A stretch of DNA of 64,000 bases from Bacteroidota bacterium (GTDB taxonomy: Bacteria > Bacteroidota > Bacteroidia > Chitinophagales > Saprospiraceae): contig CAUJDW010000040.1 of the NCBI GenBank assembly GCA_963169455.1, forward strand, positions 1 through 64,000. Reading direction: 5' to 3'. A program made the position numbers and the translations under genes. Below are positions 51,446 to 60,461 of the stretch, piece after piece; positions within the stretch are counted from its first letter, which is position 1, and every line of letters starts with the position of its first letter. Under the pieces are notes generated by a model, which had not been told where the DNA came from, made no database searches, and saw nothing but the letters and a program-made list of their open reading frames with translations.

Positions 51446-54343
51446 ATGGCGAAGATATTTATCAGCTCCACTTACCAGGACCTCGTCAGCCACAGGGAAG
51501 CCGTCGATAACATTCTGCGCCGGATGAAACAGGAATCCGTCATCATGGAATTCTTCGGCAGCCGCACTGATGAGGCTACTACGGTATGTGAAAAGGAGAT
51601 TCTGGATTCGGATATTGTCGTAGGTATCTATGCCCACCGTTATGGATGGATTCCTGAAGGAAGCGGCACATCCATTACCGAAATGGAGTTCGACTGGGCG
51701 AAGAAGCATAGAAAACAGATTCTATGTTACACCGTCCAGGAAAAAGGCTACCCCTGGCTTCCAGAATGGATTGATGAAGGCGAAACCAAACAAAAGCTCC
51801 AGGCCTTCAAAGCCAACAAAGCTGGAAAATTCGTCAAAAGCAACTTCACCACCCCCGAGAACCTGGCAGCCCAGGTTGCTGCCGACCTGAGCCGGACGAT
51901 CCGCGAAATGGAGCAGGCAACTCCCGTTCCTTCACCAGCCCCCGGCCCCCTGGGCCATCTGCCGCTTCCAATCGATATCCTCCCGCCGGACGATGCCCCG
52001 TTCGTCGGCCTCGACTACTTCACCCGCCGCGAGGCGCGGGTCTTTTTCGGCCGCAATAACGAGATCAGGGAATTGTACGATTTGATTACCCATACTTTTA
52101 CTCGCCTGGCGCTTCTTTACGGGCAGTCGGGCGTAGGCAAGTCCTCCCTGCTTTTTGCCGGGCTGCTGCCCCGCATGGAGCAGGATTGGGATATCCTTTC
52201 CCGGCGCCGTACCTACTCCAAAGGGCTGGCAAAGGATCTGGATGAGCTACTTGGAATGCCTCAAAAAAAGGAAAAGCGGCTGATCCTGCTCGACCAGGCG
52301 GAGGAGATGTTTACCAACCCCAATCCGGATATTCCGGATGAAAAGGAGGCCCTGGCCCAGAAGCTGGGAGAGTTGATCCCCGGCGATGGCGCCACCCGCA
52401 TCATCCTGAGTTTCCGCATGGAGTACCTGGCGCTGATAGAGGACCTGCTAAAAGGCCACAACCTGCCTTGCCTGGACCGCATGCTGCTCAAGCCTCTAAG
52501 CCGTGCAGGGATTAAGGAAGCTGTACAGGGGCCGGCTACGGACCCCGGACTGGCCAAGTACCACATAAAGTTGATGGATGTAGATGAGGGGGACCCGGAA
52601 GAAATACTAGCCAACCTAATCGCTACGGAACTGGGGCGGGATAAGGATGATTACGTGGCGCCTCTTCTCCAGGCTATCCTGCGCAAGATGTGGGACAAAG
52701 CGCCCCAATGCAAGGATAAAAAAGGGAATGCTTTTACCCTTTTCAATGAAGAGCTTTATCGCAGCGTCAAGAGTGACTCCATGGGCGAACTGCTGAAGGC
52801 CCAGTTGAAGGAACTGGCTGAAAAAGGCGAGGATTGGAAGAAGGTAGTCGACAGCGGATTGGCGCTGAGCCTGCTCAACAGCTTTATCACGGACGAGGTG
52901 ACGGCGGGAGAACGTACGGAGGCACAATTGCTTGAAGATTATCCCCACACCAAGCCGGATGTTATTTCCATTTGTGATGAGCTGAAATCCCTTTTCCTGC
53001 TTAGCAAGCCTTCAGAACGGGAGGCCCCCACCTTCCGCCTGGCTCACGACGCCCTGGCGCCGGTGATCCGCAAGCGGTTTAATGATTCCGATGCCCCTGG
53101 GCAACGCGCCTGGCGTATTCTGGAGAATAAGCTCGTTGATCTAAAGAAGGGGCAAACTCCTACTTTGTTGAATCTTGAAGACCTTCGGATCGTTGAAAGC
53201 GGCCTGAGTGGGATGCAGGTAGTCCCTGAATTGGACGATATTCTTCAGAGAAGTAGGCGGAAGCATGAGGAAGCGCAGTGGATGAAAGCTCGGTTAAATC
53301 AAAGGCTTTGTGATAACGCAGACCGGCAAATCAGGGCATATTTTTTGCAGCTGGATTATAAAGAGGCTTTAGAAACTTTGTATGAGGTGTTCGAATTAGA
53401 GGAACAACCTAAAATATTTTTTCATCACCTCCAGGAGGTGGTTTTCTGGCTTCAAGCTACCGGAAATTATAAAGAGGCCCTGGCTCCTTTAAAGATGCTC
53501 TTCAACCTCAAACTTGAAGGCATGGGCTGGCTTGAAGAAGATTACTCCCGCCTCCAGGATGGCGTCGGCGACTGGATGACAACGCTGAAGCGTTTGGATG
53601 AAGCGCACCTGGTTGAACTTCAGCATCGCTATTATCCGGAAATGGCGCCTATTCCAGGCGGCTCTTTTATGATGGGCGAGGATGATGGTAAACATCAGGT
53701 TACTGTAAGTAGCTTTTCCATGGCACGAACGCCCACCACTGTTTGGCAGTATGCTTTGTATTGCGCTGTTACCGGGAAGAATATTAAGGAACATGAACCA
53801 GGTTGGGGGCTGGTAGGCGATAATCCGATGATGAGGGTAAACTGGTTTGATGCGTTGGAATATGCGAACTGGCTTAGCCTGCAGCAAGGGTTAAACGAAT
53901 TCTATAGCAACAAAATGCCAAACTGGAAGGCCAATGGCTACAGGTTACCCACCGAAGCGGAATGGGAATATGCTGCTCGTGGCGGACAGGAAGGAAAGAA
54001 AAACAACTTCACTTACGCCGGCAGCAATGAGGTGGATGAGGTGGCCTGGACCGGGAACAATGCCCGAAGCCGTACCCAACCTGTGATGCAGAAGAAGCCT
54101 AATGAGTTGGGGCTGTACGATATGAGCGGTAATGTTTGGGAATGGTGTTGGGATTGGTTCGGTGATTATCCTTCTTCTGCCCAAGCAAATCCCCACGGCC
54201 CGGAATCCGGCTCCTACCGGGTTCTTCGTGGCGGTTCGTGGTACAGCGTACCCGCCGACGCCCGTTGTGCCTTTCGCAGCTACAGCTACCCGGACCGCCG
54301 GAACATCTTCAACGGTTTTCGTCTTGCCAGGGCGGGTCGTTAG
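51446..54343 (+). CDS. DGR target 2: DUF4062-STAND NTPase fused to FGE/C-type-lectin variable domain
   Basis: A 965-residue protein. Residues 1-105 match DUF4062, a TIR-like N-terminal domain (KIFISSTYQDLVSHREAVDN, GIYAHRYGW). Residues about 195-500 form a STAND/NACHT-type NTPase with Walker A GQSGVGKS (226-233) and Walker B LILLDQAEE (279-287), followed by a winged-helix/helical region and helical repeats to about 725. A formylglycine-generating-enzyme-like domain (about 730-965; IPGGSFMMGE, GYRLPTEAEWEYAARGG, GNVWEWCWDWFG) ends with variable repeat VR2. STAND proteins oligomerise on ligand recognition, so the variable domain is the likely sensor. It is in the same direction as RT, 401 bp after it. 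Confidence 0.92.
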   Translation: MAKIFISSTYQDLVSHREAVDNILRRMKQESVIMEFFGSRTDEATTVCEKEILDSDIVVGIYAHRYGWIPEGSGTSITEMEFDWAKKHRKQILCYTVQEKGYPWLPEWIDEGETKQKLQAFKANKAGKFVKSNFTTPENLAAQVAADLSRTIREMEQATPVPSPAPGPLGHLPLPIDILPPDDAPFVGLDYFTRREARVFFGRNNEIRELYDLITHTFTRLALLYGQSGVGKSSLLFAGLLPRMEQDWDILSRRRTYSKGLAKDLDELLGMPQKKEKRLILLDQAEEMFTNPNPDIPDEKEALAQKLGELIPGDGATRIILSFRMEYLALIEDLLKGHNLPCLDRMLLKPLSRAGIKEAVQGPATDPGLAKYHIKLMDVDEGDPEEILANLIATELGRDKDDYVAPLLQAILRKMWDKAPQCKDKKGNAFTLFNEELYRSVKSDSMGELLKAQLKELAEKGEDWKKVVDSGLALSLLNSFITDEVTAGERTEAQLLEDYPHTKPDVISICDELKSLFLLSKPSEREAPTFRLAHDALAPVIRKRFNDSDAPGQRAWRILENKLVDLKKGQTPTLLNLEDLRIVESGLSGMQVVPELDDILQRSRRKHEEAQWMKARLNQRLCDNADRQIRAYFLQLDYKEALETLYEVFELEEQPKIFFHHLQEVVFWLQATGNYKEALAPLKMLFNLKLEGMGWLEEDYSRLQDGVGDWMTTLKRLDEAHLVELQHRYYPEMAPIPGGSFMMGEDDGKHQVTVSSFSMARTPTTVWQYALYCAVTGKNIKEHEPGWGLVGDNPMMRVNWFDALEYANWLSLQQGLNEFYSNKMPNWKANGYRLPTEAEWEYAARGGQEGKKNNFTYAGSNEVDEVAWTGNNARSRTQPVMQKKPNELGLYDMSGNVWEWCWDWFGDYPSSAQANPHGPESGSYRVLRGGSWYSVPADARCAFRSYSYPDRRNIFNGFRLARAGR
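54208..54329 (+). repeat. DGR variable repeat VR2
   Basis: 122 bp aligning without gaps to TR 51067-51188. All 17 differences are at adenines of TR (32 available). Thirteen of 16 adenine-containing codons changed. The three Asn/Asp codons left as in TR lie in the second half. Confidence 0.95.
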
Positions 54344-54387
54344 CTTTTAGGCTTTCTTACCTTTTTACAAAGGAATGTGAGCACGGC

Positions 54388-54424
54388 ATGCCTCGCTTTT
54401 CCCAGGCAAGAGCGAGGCATTTTT
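54388..54424 (+). terminator. Hairpin with T-tract after VR2
   Basis: A 10-bp perfect stem (54388-54397 with 54411-54420) followed by TTTTT, equivalent to 48871-48907 after VR1. Confidence 0.7.
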
Positions 54425-54439
54425 CTTTGGGCAGCGGAG

Positions 54440-54498
54440 CTTCCGGTTGCCCGGCCCGGAAGCGCGTGCGTAGCCGCGCCGGGCAGGGCAATAGGAAG
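54440..54498. repeat. Long inverted repeat after VR2
   Basis: Arms of 20 bases (54440-54459, 54479-54498) with three non-Watson-Crick positions. Relative to 48923-48983 both arms changed together. Confidence 0.75.
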
Positions 54499-54807
54499 CG
54501 GAGCGGGGGGCGCATTTTTCTGGATTTGCTGGATGGGGTTTCCCGGCATATATAGGCAGGAATTACGCACGCAGAGTCCATATATATGGCCACAAAAAAC
54601 CTTTGCAAGTAAAATGGGCAGCTATATATGCGGATCCTATGCAGCTATATATGCTTGGTGTGCATACTGCCTGCAAAACATGCCCCCTCACTCCAACCTA
54701 TTCCTAAACCGCCTCATCCCCTCATTCCTTGCCCTCTTCTTCTTATACCGCATCGTCATCGATATATCCGCATGGTTCGCCTGGTCCTGCACGCTCGAGG
54801 AGTCCAA

Positions 54808-56283
54808 TCAATCCAACTCCCCATCCCGGTCGGGGCCAACGTTGTAGCTGAAGGAAATGCTGCGCAGCAGTGCATCCTGACGGAAGGCGCCGGCAGGGAA
54901 AACCAGCTTCACAAAACGGACGCGGGCCTCACCCTGTCCAAAGACAACGGGCACCGGAAGGCGGAATTCCGGTTTGGCGTCCAGCTTGTCAATCGAGATT
55001 TGCGGCACCGGGGCTTCCCGGTATCGGCCATCATCACCCGCCCATAATACCTGGTAACCCTGGGGAAGGTAGGCATCACCCCATTCCAGTAGAATACCCC
55101 GGATGGGCAGCGGGTGTTCGCCCAGCAGGTCGATAGTAACTTCAAGGGGCTGGCTTTCATCCTTCAAACGTGAGGCCTCAAAGGCCCAGGTAATAGCCTT
55201 GTCATCGGGTACGCCTTTCCAATCAAAGCCGGGCAGGGATGCTGACACCTGCACCCCGTTGCGAACCTGCCTGGCGTAAGCGCGATAGGCCGGTAAATTG
55301 GGGGCATGCACTTCTTCCCACCAGGGGTCGCGGGTGGCCAATGCCTGCCAGGGCACTATCCGCATCAGGAGGATGGTGTCAATGCGCGAAGGGTCGTAAA
55401 TGGGATTGCCATCGGCATCGCGGTCAATGCCAAATCCATAGATCTTTCCAACATTGCCATTTTTTGTTCCAAAGATTTCGTCCCCTCCCGGCAGATAGGC
55501 GTAGATGGACTCCAGCTTCCGATCGTTCCGCACCCGGTTCCCGGAGTTGCCCTCCAGGAAAGTGGCGCCGACATCCAGTATCCTGCCGGTAGCGCCGTCC
55601 ATGTATATGGTAAGGGAATCCACCATCAGGCTATGCCTTGGATAGTCATCGTCTGATACCCAGGTATTGGTTCCCGGGTCCAGGCCTACAATGCGCATGT
55701 AAGCACCGGGGAGCGGTGCATTGATCCCCAGTTGGATATCACTGGGGTTCATGATGTCATCCTGTATCCACCGGCCCCGTTCATCGGTGTCATAGAACAA
55801 CCTGATGCTATTGGAACCGACAAGTTGCCAGCCCAGGAGCCAGCCGCTGTTGCGGTAACCCGACGGATAGGGAATGCCCGCCTGATAGTGCCAGAAGGAT
55901 ACTGTTTCCGAACACCAGGCATTCCTTTCCCAGCGATTGAGCGCATCCGGGTTGCCATCGTCGGCATCGTCGTCAAAGGCATCCGGGAAAGCCTCCATGA
56001 GGCAAGCCGCAAAACTGGCTTCCTCCCCGGAATCCATGCCCAGGCACATCTGGTAGTAGGGCTTACCGCCATTGTCCAGTATGGATTCCCTGGTGCCGAC
56101 CGTGGGCAGCGCTACATCCTGTATGAATGTGCCAGAGCCCCTCCAGGCGCCGTCATTAACGAAGCCCGGACAGTTGGGGCTGTCATCATTGCAGCATTCC
56201 GTTACCGGAGTGCATCCCTCTTCACAGGTGGATAGCGCCATGGAGAACCCCAGTATCACTATCCAGAAAACTTGGCGTTTCAT
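54808..56283 (-). CDS. Secreted or lipid-anchored protein with a discoidin-like C-terminal part
   Basis: A 491-residue protein with a signal peptide (KRQVFWIVILGFSMALSTC), possibly a lipoprotein with Cys near residue 20, followed by a Cys-rich stretch (CEEGCTPVTECCNDDSPNC). The middle is unrecognised. Residues about 355-470 resemble F5/8-type C (discoidin) domains: WAFEASRLKDESQPLEVTIDL, GDAYLPQGYQVLWAGDDGRY, and VRFVKLVFPAGA. That fold usually binds carbohydrate or lipid. It faces the DGR target 2 gene and is convergent with it. The function is unknown. Confidence 0.6.
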   Translation of the reverse strand: MKRQVFWIVILGFSMALSTCEEGCTPVTECCNDDSPNCPGFVNDGAWRGSGTFIQDVALPTVGTRESILDNGGKPYYQMCLGMDSGEEASFAACLMEAFPDAFDDDADDGNPDALNRWERNAWCSETVSFWHYQAGIPYPSGYRNSGWLLGWQLVGSNSIRLFYDTDERGRWIQDDIMNPSDIQLGINAPLPGAYMRIVGLDPGTNTWVSDDDYPRHSLMVDSLTIYMDGATGRILDVGATFLEGNSGNRVRNDRKLESIYAYLPGGDEIFGTKNGNVGKIYGFGIDRDADGNPIYDPSRIDTILLMRIVPWQALATRDPWWEEVHAPNLPAYRAYARQVRNGVQVSASLPGFDWKGVPDDKAITWAFEASRLKDESQPLEVTIDLLGEHPLPIRGILLEWGDAYLPQGYQVLWAGDDGRYREAPVPQISIDKLDAKPEFRLPVPVVFGQGEARVRFVKLVFPAGAFRQDALLRSISFSYNVGPDRDGELD

Positions 56284-56767
56284 CTTGTTATATTTGGGTT
56301 CAGAATTATTGCTGTGAGGGGCGTTCCGGGTATGTCAAATTTTGAGGAAGGTAGTGTTAATGAGCTGGAGGTAAATGTCTTGAATGTATATTGATTTTTA
56401 TAAATTTATGCTTCTTCTTTTCCTGGGGCAATGATTTTTATCAATTGAGGTGTCCTGCTGGCTTAAAGGCTTATTGATTGCCCTATATCTTCCGGCCAGG
56501 ATAAGCGGGAGCGGCGCTTGAAAAAAACGAAGCCGAAAAAAAAGGGTGTTTTCGCATGCTGCGAAAACACCCTTTGAAAAAACTTGTACCCGGGACGGGA
56601 CCTCACAAACCAACTACCCATACTCCCCTGTACGCTCCAGTGGGCATATAACCTGCTGTTCAGCAGTATCCTACCAATTACCAGAAGTTGCTCACGATCA
56701 CACTCGGCCAACAATTCCGGCTCCAAAAACGGCTCCTTTTGTATCTTCCCAGAAAAAAAGGAAAAGC
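56284..56767. other. Divergent region at the left end of the mobile element
   Basis: AT-rich DNA containing a perfect 16-bp hairpin (56541-56556 with 56560-56575, 3-base loop). The integrase-proximal attachment site would be expected near here, but no repeat matching another part of the window was found. No gene is supported. Confidence 0.5.
56541..56575. terminator. Perfect 16-bp hairpin
   Basis: Arms AAAGGGTGTTTTCGCA and TGCGAAAACACCCTTT around a TGC loop, upstream of the integrase gene. It may be a terminator or a recombination-related site. Confidence 0.55.
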
Positions 56768-58075
56768 ATGAAAAAATTACCCACCACGCGCTATTTCCGA
56801 AAGCCTGATGGTAGGATAATACTGCGCTATCGTTGGAGGACAAACCGGGTCCAGCAATCTACTCAGCTTTGTATCGATGCTAAATATTGGGATGAAAAAG
56901 CCCAGCGGCCGGTTCGAGGCGCCAGGCAACCGGAACTATTGCGCGCCAGGCACGTCCTGGACGAACTGGCCAAGATCTGCGATGATATTTTTATCGAGTT
57001 TGGATACGGCAATATAGAGCCGGCCGAATTTAAGGAGGAACTGCAGCAGCGGGCATTGTCCGCCGGGCTGCTACACTCTACAGGTTGGGTTTCCTCTAAA
57101 CAGGAGGCTGAGGCGGTCTCATTTATGCGGTGGGTGGATATGTATATCGAGCTCCAGCGCCCGAAGGTGAAGGGGCAGACCATGAAAAAGTACGGGACGT
57201 TCAAGGGCTTCCTGAAGGACTTTACCGCCCATAGAGGCCGCGAGATAAGTTTTGAAGACCTTGGTAAGCCGCTGCGAAATGAGATTGTCCGGTTCTTCAG
57301 AAATTACAAAGGCGGTACCCAGGTTTCGCACTGCAATAAGCTGCTGCAGCAATTAAGGCAATTTGCGGCTGAAGCCTATCCCATGCATCATGACAATAAT
57401 ACTTTCCTTTCTCAGAAATGGGCAATTGCTAACCGGATGCCAAAACAACGGCCCGTTTATCTTTCTCCTTTTGAGGTCCATGCTATTTCTGGCCTGGATT
57501 TGAAAGGGAAGGAAGCCGAAGCCCGCGACCTGTTCCTGGTCGGGCTGTATACCGGACAAAGGATTTCGGATTATTGGCGCTATCGCCCCGAACATTTCCG
57601 GAATGGCTGCCTGGATATCCACCAGGTGAAAGGCAAGGGTGAAAGGGTGGTTGTCCCATTGGATATTTTCCCCCAGGTTACCCCGATTCTGGAGCGGTAC
57701 AACTGGGCCTCTCCTTGGTTGGCTAATGACCTGAGTTCAACCGCCGCGATCCTCAACCGGGCTATTAAGGAAATCTGTAAGAAGGCGGGGATTGATGAAG
57801 CTGTTACCAGGTATATACAGATTTCTGACCTCCCTCCGGCGCCGGAAACCGCTGAGAAATGGAACTACATAGGTAGCCATACTGCCCGGCGGTCCTTTGC
57901 TACCATTCTTTACAATAGGGGGTACACTTTGGCGGAAATCATGCCTATGACGGGGCATGAGAAGGAGTCGACGCTTATGAAGTACATTGGAACAACTAAG
58001 GAGGAAAACGCCAGGCGGGTGCAAGCTAAGGCGCTTAGAGAACAAGGGGATAGCCCGATGAGGAAAGCGGAGTGA
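56768..58075 (+). CDS. Tyrosine-type site-specific recombinase (integrase)
   Basis: A 435-residue protein. An N-terminal arm-type DNA-binding domain (about 1-100, RIILRYRWRTNRVQQSTQL) is followed by a SAM-like core-binding domain (about 120-230) and the catalytic domain with Arg (GLYTGQRISDYW), the HxxR pair (HTARRSFATIL), GHEKESTLMKYIG and the final Tyr in KYIG. This is the Bacteroidota integrative-element type. It is the first gene of the right-hand mobile element. The start at 56768 was chosen because upstream codons are unlike the family. Confidence 0.92.
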   Translation: MKKLPTTRYFRKPDGRIILRYRWRTNRVQQSTQLCIDAKYWDEKAQRPVRGARQPELLRARHVLDELAKICDDIFIEFGYGNIEPAEFKEELQQRALSAGLLHSTGWVSSKQEAEAVSFMRWVDMYIELQRPKVKGQTMKKYGTFKGFLKDFTAHRGREISFEDLGKPLRNEIVRFFRNYKGGTQVSHCNKLLQQLRQFAAEAYPMHHDNNTFLSQKWAIANRMPKQRPVYLSPFEVHAISGLDLKGKEAEARDLFLVGLYTGQRISDYWRYRPEHFRNGCLDIHQVKGKGERVVVPLDIFPQVTPILERYNWASPWLANDLSSTAAILNRAIKEICKKAGIDEAVTRYIQISDLPPAPETAEKWNYIGSHTARRSFATILYNRGYTLAEIMPMTGHEKESTLMKYIGTTKEENARRVQAKALREQGDSPMRKAE

Positions 58076-58165
58076 TTGTAAGGTAAGGAGTAACCCCAAC
58101 CGGCGCTTAATCCGTGGGGGATGACGCCGGAAGGGGTATTGTTAAACATAACAACGATTAAAATT

Positions 58166-59620
58166 ATGAAATTTCTAAAGAGTCTGCCGGAAAACAGCGC
58201 GTTTTTCCAAGCCTACGCCAAACTAGCCGCCCCTATCCGGTCCGCCGGCTTCTTCGCCCAGGTAGTCAGTGCAGCCACCGAATTTTCCATCCTCTACGCC
58301 CTTTCCTACCAGTCTATCGCGCCTGTGCTGCCGGAGCTGGCGTGGTATTTCGCCGGCGCAGTGGCAGTGCTTGGCGTGGTGGTGATCGAGGGAGGCCTGC
58401 GGGTTGCGATGCCGCAGGCAGTTGACGCCATTCTGTATGGCCGCTTTGGCGGCCTCCACCTGGTGATGACCATGGCGGTTTTCGTGGTGGTTATTCTGCT
58501 GGGGGGCGCTTCCGGCTGGTTGTCCTTTACCAACTCTACCGCTATTGTCGACTCGATGACGGCCGGGAAATTCGAGGCGCAACGGCAGGAAGCTGACAGC
58601 ACTTTCCGGGCAGCTACTGCTGAACTCCGAACCCATTGGGTGGCCGACAGCACTGCCATCGCTTCGAAACATGCTACTCTTATTGCATCGGCCACCGCTG
58701 CCGGCAATGCCCGGGAGAAGGCAGCCCAAACGGAGATCACCAACCTCCGCCGGCGGGAAGCCCGGACGGGACAGAGCTTTGCCACGCGGAAGGATGCGGC
58801 TAAGGCTCATTTGGTTATTGTCCAGGCGGAGAACACCGTGGCGCTGGCGACAATGCATGCAGCGAGGGAAAAGGAACTCGGCGGCGCCCGGCAGAGCTTT
58901 AAATCGAAAATGGATGGGGCGGAAAGCACCCGGGCTGGAGCTATCGCTGCCATTGAAACTGATCAGGCGAATACGATTGCGCAATATGGCGGCGGGCTGG
59001 GCTGGTTCACGGTGATTTGCCTGGTGGTGTTCTTCGCTTCCGTGATCCTGGGACGGGTCCACCTGAAAGGGAGTGCGATTGCGGAAACGGTGGAGTTGTC
59101 TCAATACGATATCAACCCGCATTGGTTTACTAACCTCCGGGCGGCGCTCTGGGAGCGATGGAACTATACCGTCCAGAGCCGGGTCACTGCCTTTGCCGAC
59201 CGCACGCCGGCGCCGCCGCTTCCGGCCCGACCGGCTGAACTTTATAACCCTGCAGCATTGTCCAACCTGGTGATCACCCTCCGGATCGGCCAAGGCGCCG
59301 GCGAGGGGGAAAGGGTGGTTGAGGTCATGCCAAAACGGCGGCAAATTGGCTTCAAACCTGATGCGGCCTTTATAACGCACGAAAAACCGGAGGAGGGGCA
59401 CGAGGCACCCGCACCAAAAACGGCCGGCAAAACGCCGGACCTCCGCCACTTAAAACAGCGCCTAAAGGAGTACAAAAAACGCATGGGGTCTCACCAGCAG
59501 AAAGCCTTGAAATTGGAGCGCAAAGGGCTGGCTGTGCCCAAACGCACCCAAATGGCTATTGAGAACAACCGGCGGTGGGTGCAACACTACGAACAACTGA
59601 TCAGGGAAGCGGTTGGCTAG
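58166..59620 (+). CDS. Membrane protein with long coiled-coil loop, mobile-element-associated
   Basis: A 484-residue protein. Three membrane segments lie in the first 140 residues (about 45-62, 65-85 and 105-130) and a fourth at about 285-305 (FTVICLVVFFASVILG). Between them an Ala/Glu/Arg-rich helical segment (about 140-275) is probably coiled coil. The C-terminal part is basic and Lys/Arg-rich. No family was recognised. Its position behind the integrase suggests a role in transfer or maintenance of the element, but this is only inferred. Confidence 0.55.
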   Translation: MKFLKSLPENSAFFQAYAKLAAPIRSAGFFAQVVSAATEFSILYALSYQSIAPVLPELAWYFAGAVAVLGVVVIEGGLRVAMPQAVDAILYGRFGGLHLVMTMAVFVVVILLGGASGWLSFTNSTAIVDSMTAGKFEAQRQEADSTFRAATAELRTHWVADSTAIASKHATLIASATAAGNAREKAAQTEITNLRRREARTGQSFATRKDAAKAHLVIVQAENTVALATMHAAREKELGGARQSFKSKMDGAESTRAGAIAAIETDQANTIAQYGGGLGWFTVICLVVFFASVILGRVHLKGSAIAETVELSQYDINPHWFTNLRAALWERWNYTVQSRVTAFADRTPAPPLPARPAELYNPAALSNLVITLRIGQGAGEGERVVEVMPKRRQIGFKPDAAFITHEKPEEGHEAPAPKTAGKTPDLRHLKQRLKEYKKRMGSHQQKALKLERKGLAVPKRTQMAIENNRRWVQHYEQLIREAVG

Positions 59621-59897
59621 CGCGGCCCTTCCTGGGGTGCGTTTCTCAACATTATGTGTTAAAAAGTGCTAACGCCCACTTTTTTGGTTGAACTTGTCAG
59701 ACAATCCGCCTATATTGGGAGGAATTGGGAAAATTACTACTCTCTTCAACTTCCCAACAAGGCGGCATCTGTCCGCATCCATCTTAGCACTTCCAAACAC
59801 TCCAAAGCACTTAGCACTCCACATCACAACCATGGGGTAGCCCTCCCCGGTTAAAGGGCATCCATTTGATTTTTTTCTAAGTCAAACCTGCATTGCT
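59621..59897. other. Intergenic region
   Basis: 277 bp without a gene. It holds short AGCACT repeats (59784-59822), for example TTAGCACTT and TTAGCACTC, whose significance is unclear. Confidence 0.35.
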
Positions 59898-60095
59898 ATG
59901 CCTAAGCCCAAGGACAAGCTCAGCGAGCGCATCACTTTCCGGCTCACTAAGCCTATTGCCACATCCCTTCGCCTGGTAACCCTCAAACTGGGTTACCCCT
60001 CCGTCTCTGCCTTTTTTCAGGAGAAGGCCCAAAACGCTATAGCGGAAGCCCTGGAAGCCGGGGTAATTACTAACCCTGAAACCACCCAACAATGA
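59898..60095 (+). CDS. Small ribbon-helix-helix-like protein
   Basis: A 65-residue protein with a strand-helix-helix pattern (SERITFRLTKPIATSLRLVTLKLGYPSVSAFFQEKAQ). It could be a small transcription regulator of the element. The stop overlaps the next gene start (ATGA). Confidence 0.55.
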   Translation: MPKPKDKLSERITFRLTKPIATSLRLVTLKLGYPSVSAFFQEKAQNAIAEALEAGVITNPETTQQ

Positions 60096-60382
60096 TGCCA
60101 ACGGGAGCGATCACGGCAGCGGTGTATTACGTCGACGCCCGGCCATTGGAAGAACTGGTCGACGAGGTCCGACAGTTGCGGCAGGAGGTGGCGGAATTGA
60201 AAAAGGGTATCCCTGCGGAGCTGTCCGGCCTGGTTTCTCTCCACCAGGTGGCGGATTACCTGGGCGTAAAGTCGCATCAGACTGCCCGGGCCTGGTGCCA
60301 TAAAAACAAGGTCAAACTGCGGAAGATTGGCGCCGCTACGCGGGTGCTGGGGGAGGATGTTTACCGGGTTCTGAAGAAATAG
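60092..60382 (+). CDS. Helix-turn-helix (excisionase/MerR-like) protein
   Basis: A 96-residue protein. A coiled coil (about 18-45, LEELVDEVRQLRQEVAELKKG) precedes a helix-turn-helix segment (HQVADYLGVKSHQTARAWCHKNKVKLRKIG), the pattern of excisionase-type proteins that control integrase direction. It is translationally coupled to the upstream small gene. Confidence 0.7.
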   Translation: MMPTGAITAAVYYVDARPLEELVDEVRQLRQEVAELKKGIPAELSGLVSLHQVADYLGVKSHQTARAWCHKNKVKLRKIGAATRVLGEDVYRVLKK

Positions 60383-60461
60383 GGCCTTCGCTGTGCCTTC
60401 GATATGCCCATCCTTTTGCTTCCATTTTTTTACCCCTGCCTGCCTGGCAGGTTAAACCATT

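Larger units (their letters stand above)
54344..54807. other. Tail downstream of VR2
   Basis: A 464-bp non-coding stretch to the end of the convergent lipoprotein gene. Its first roughly 160 bp match the tail after VR1, with a terminator hairpin (54388-54424), an inverted repeat (54440-54498) and ATATAT-containing motifs near 54547, 54579, 54622 and 54644. The last 150 bases show nothing recognisable. Confidence 0.75.
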
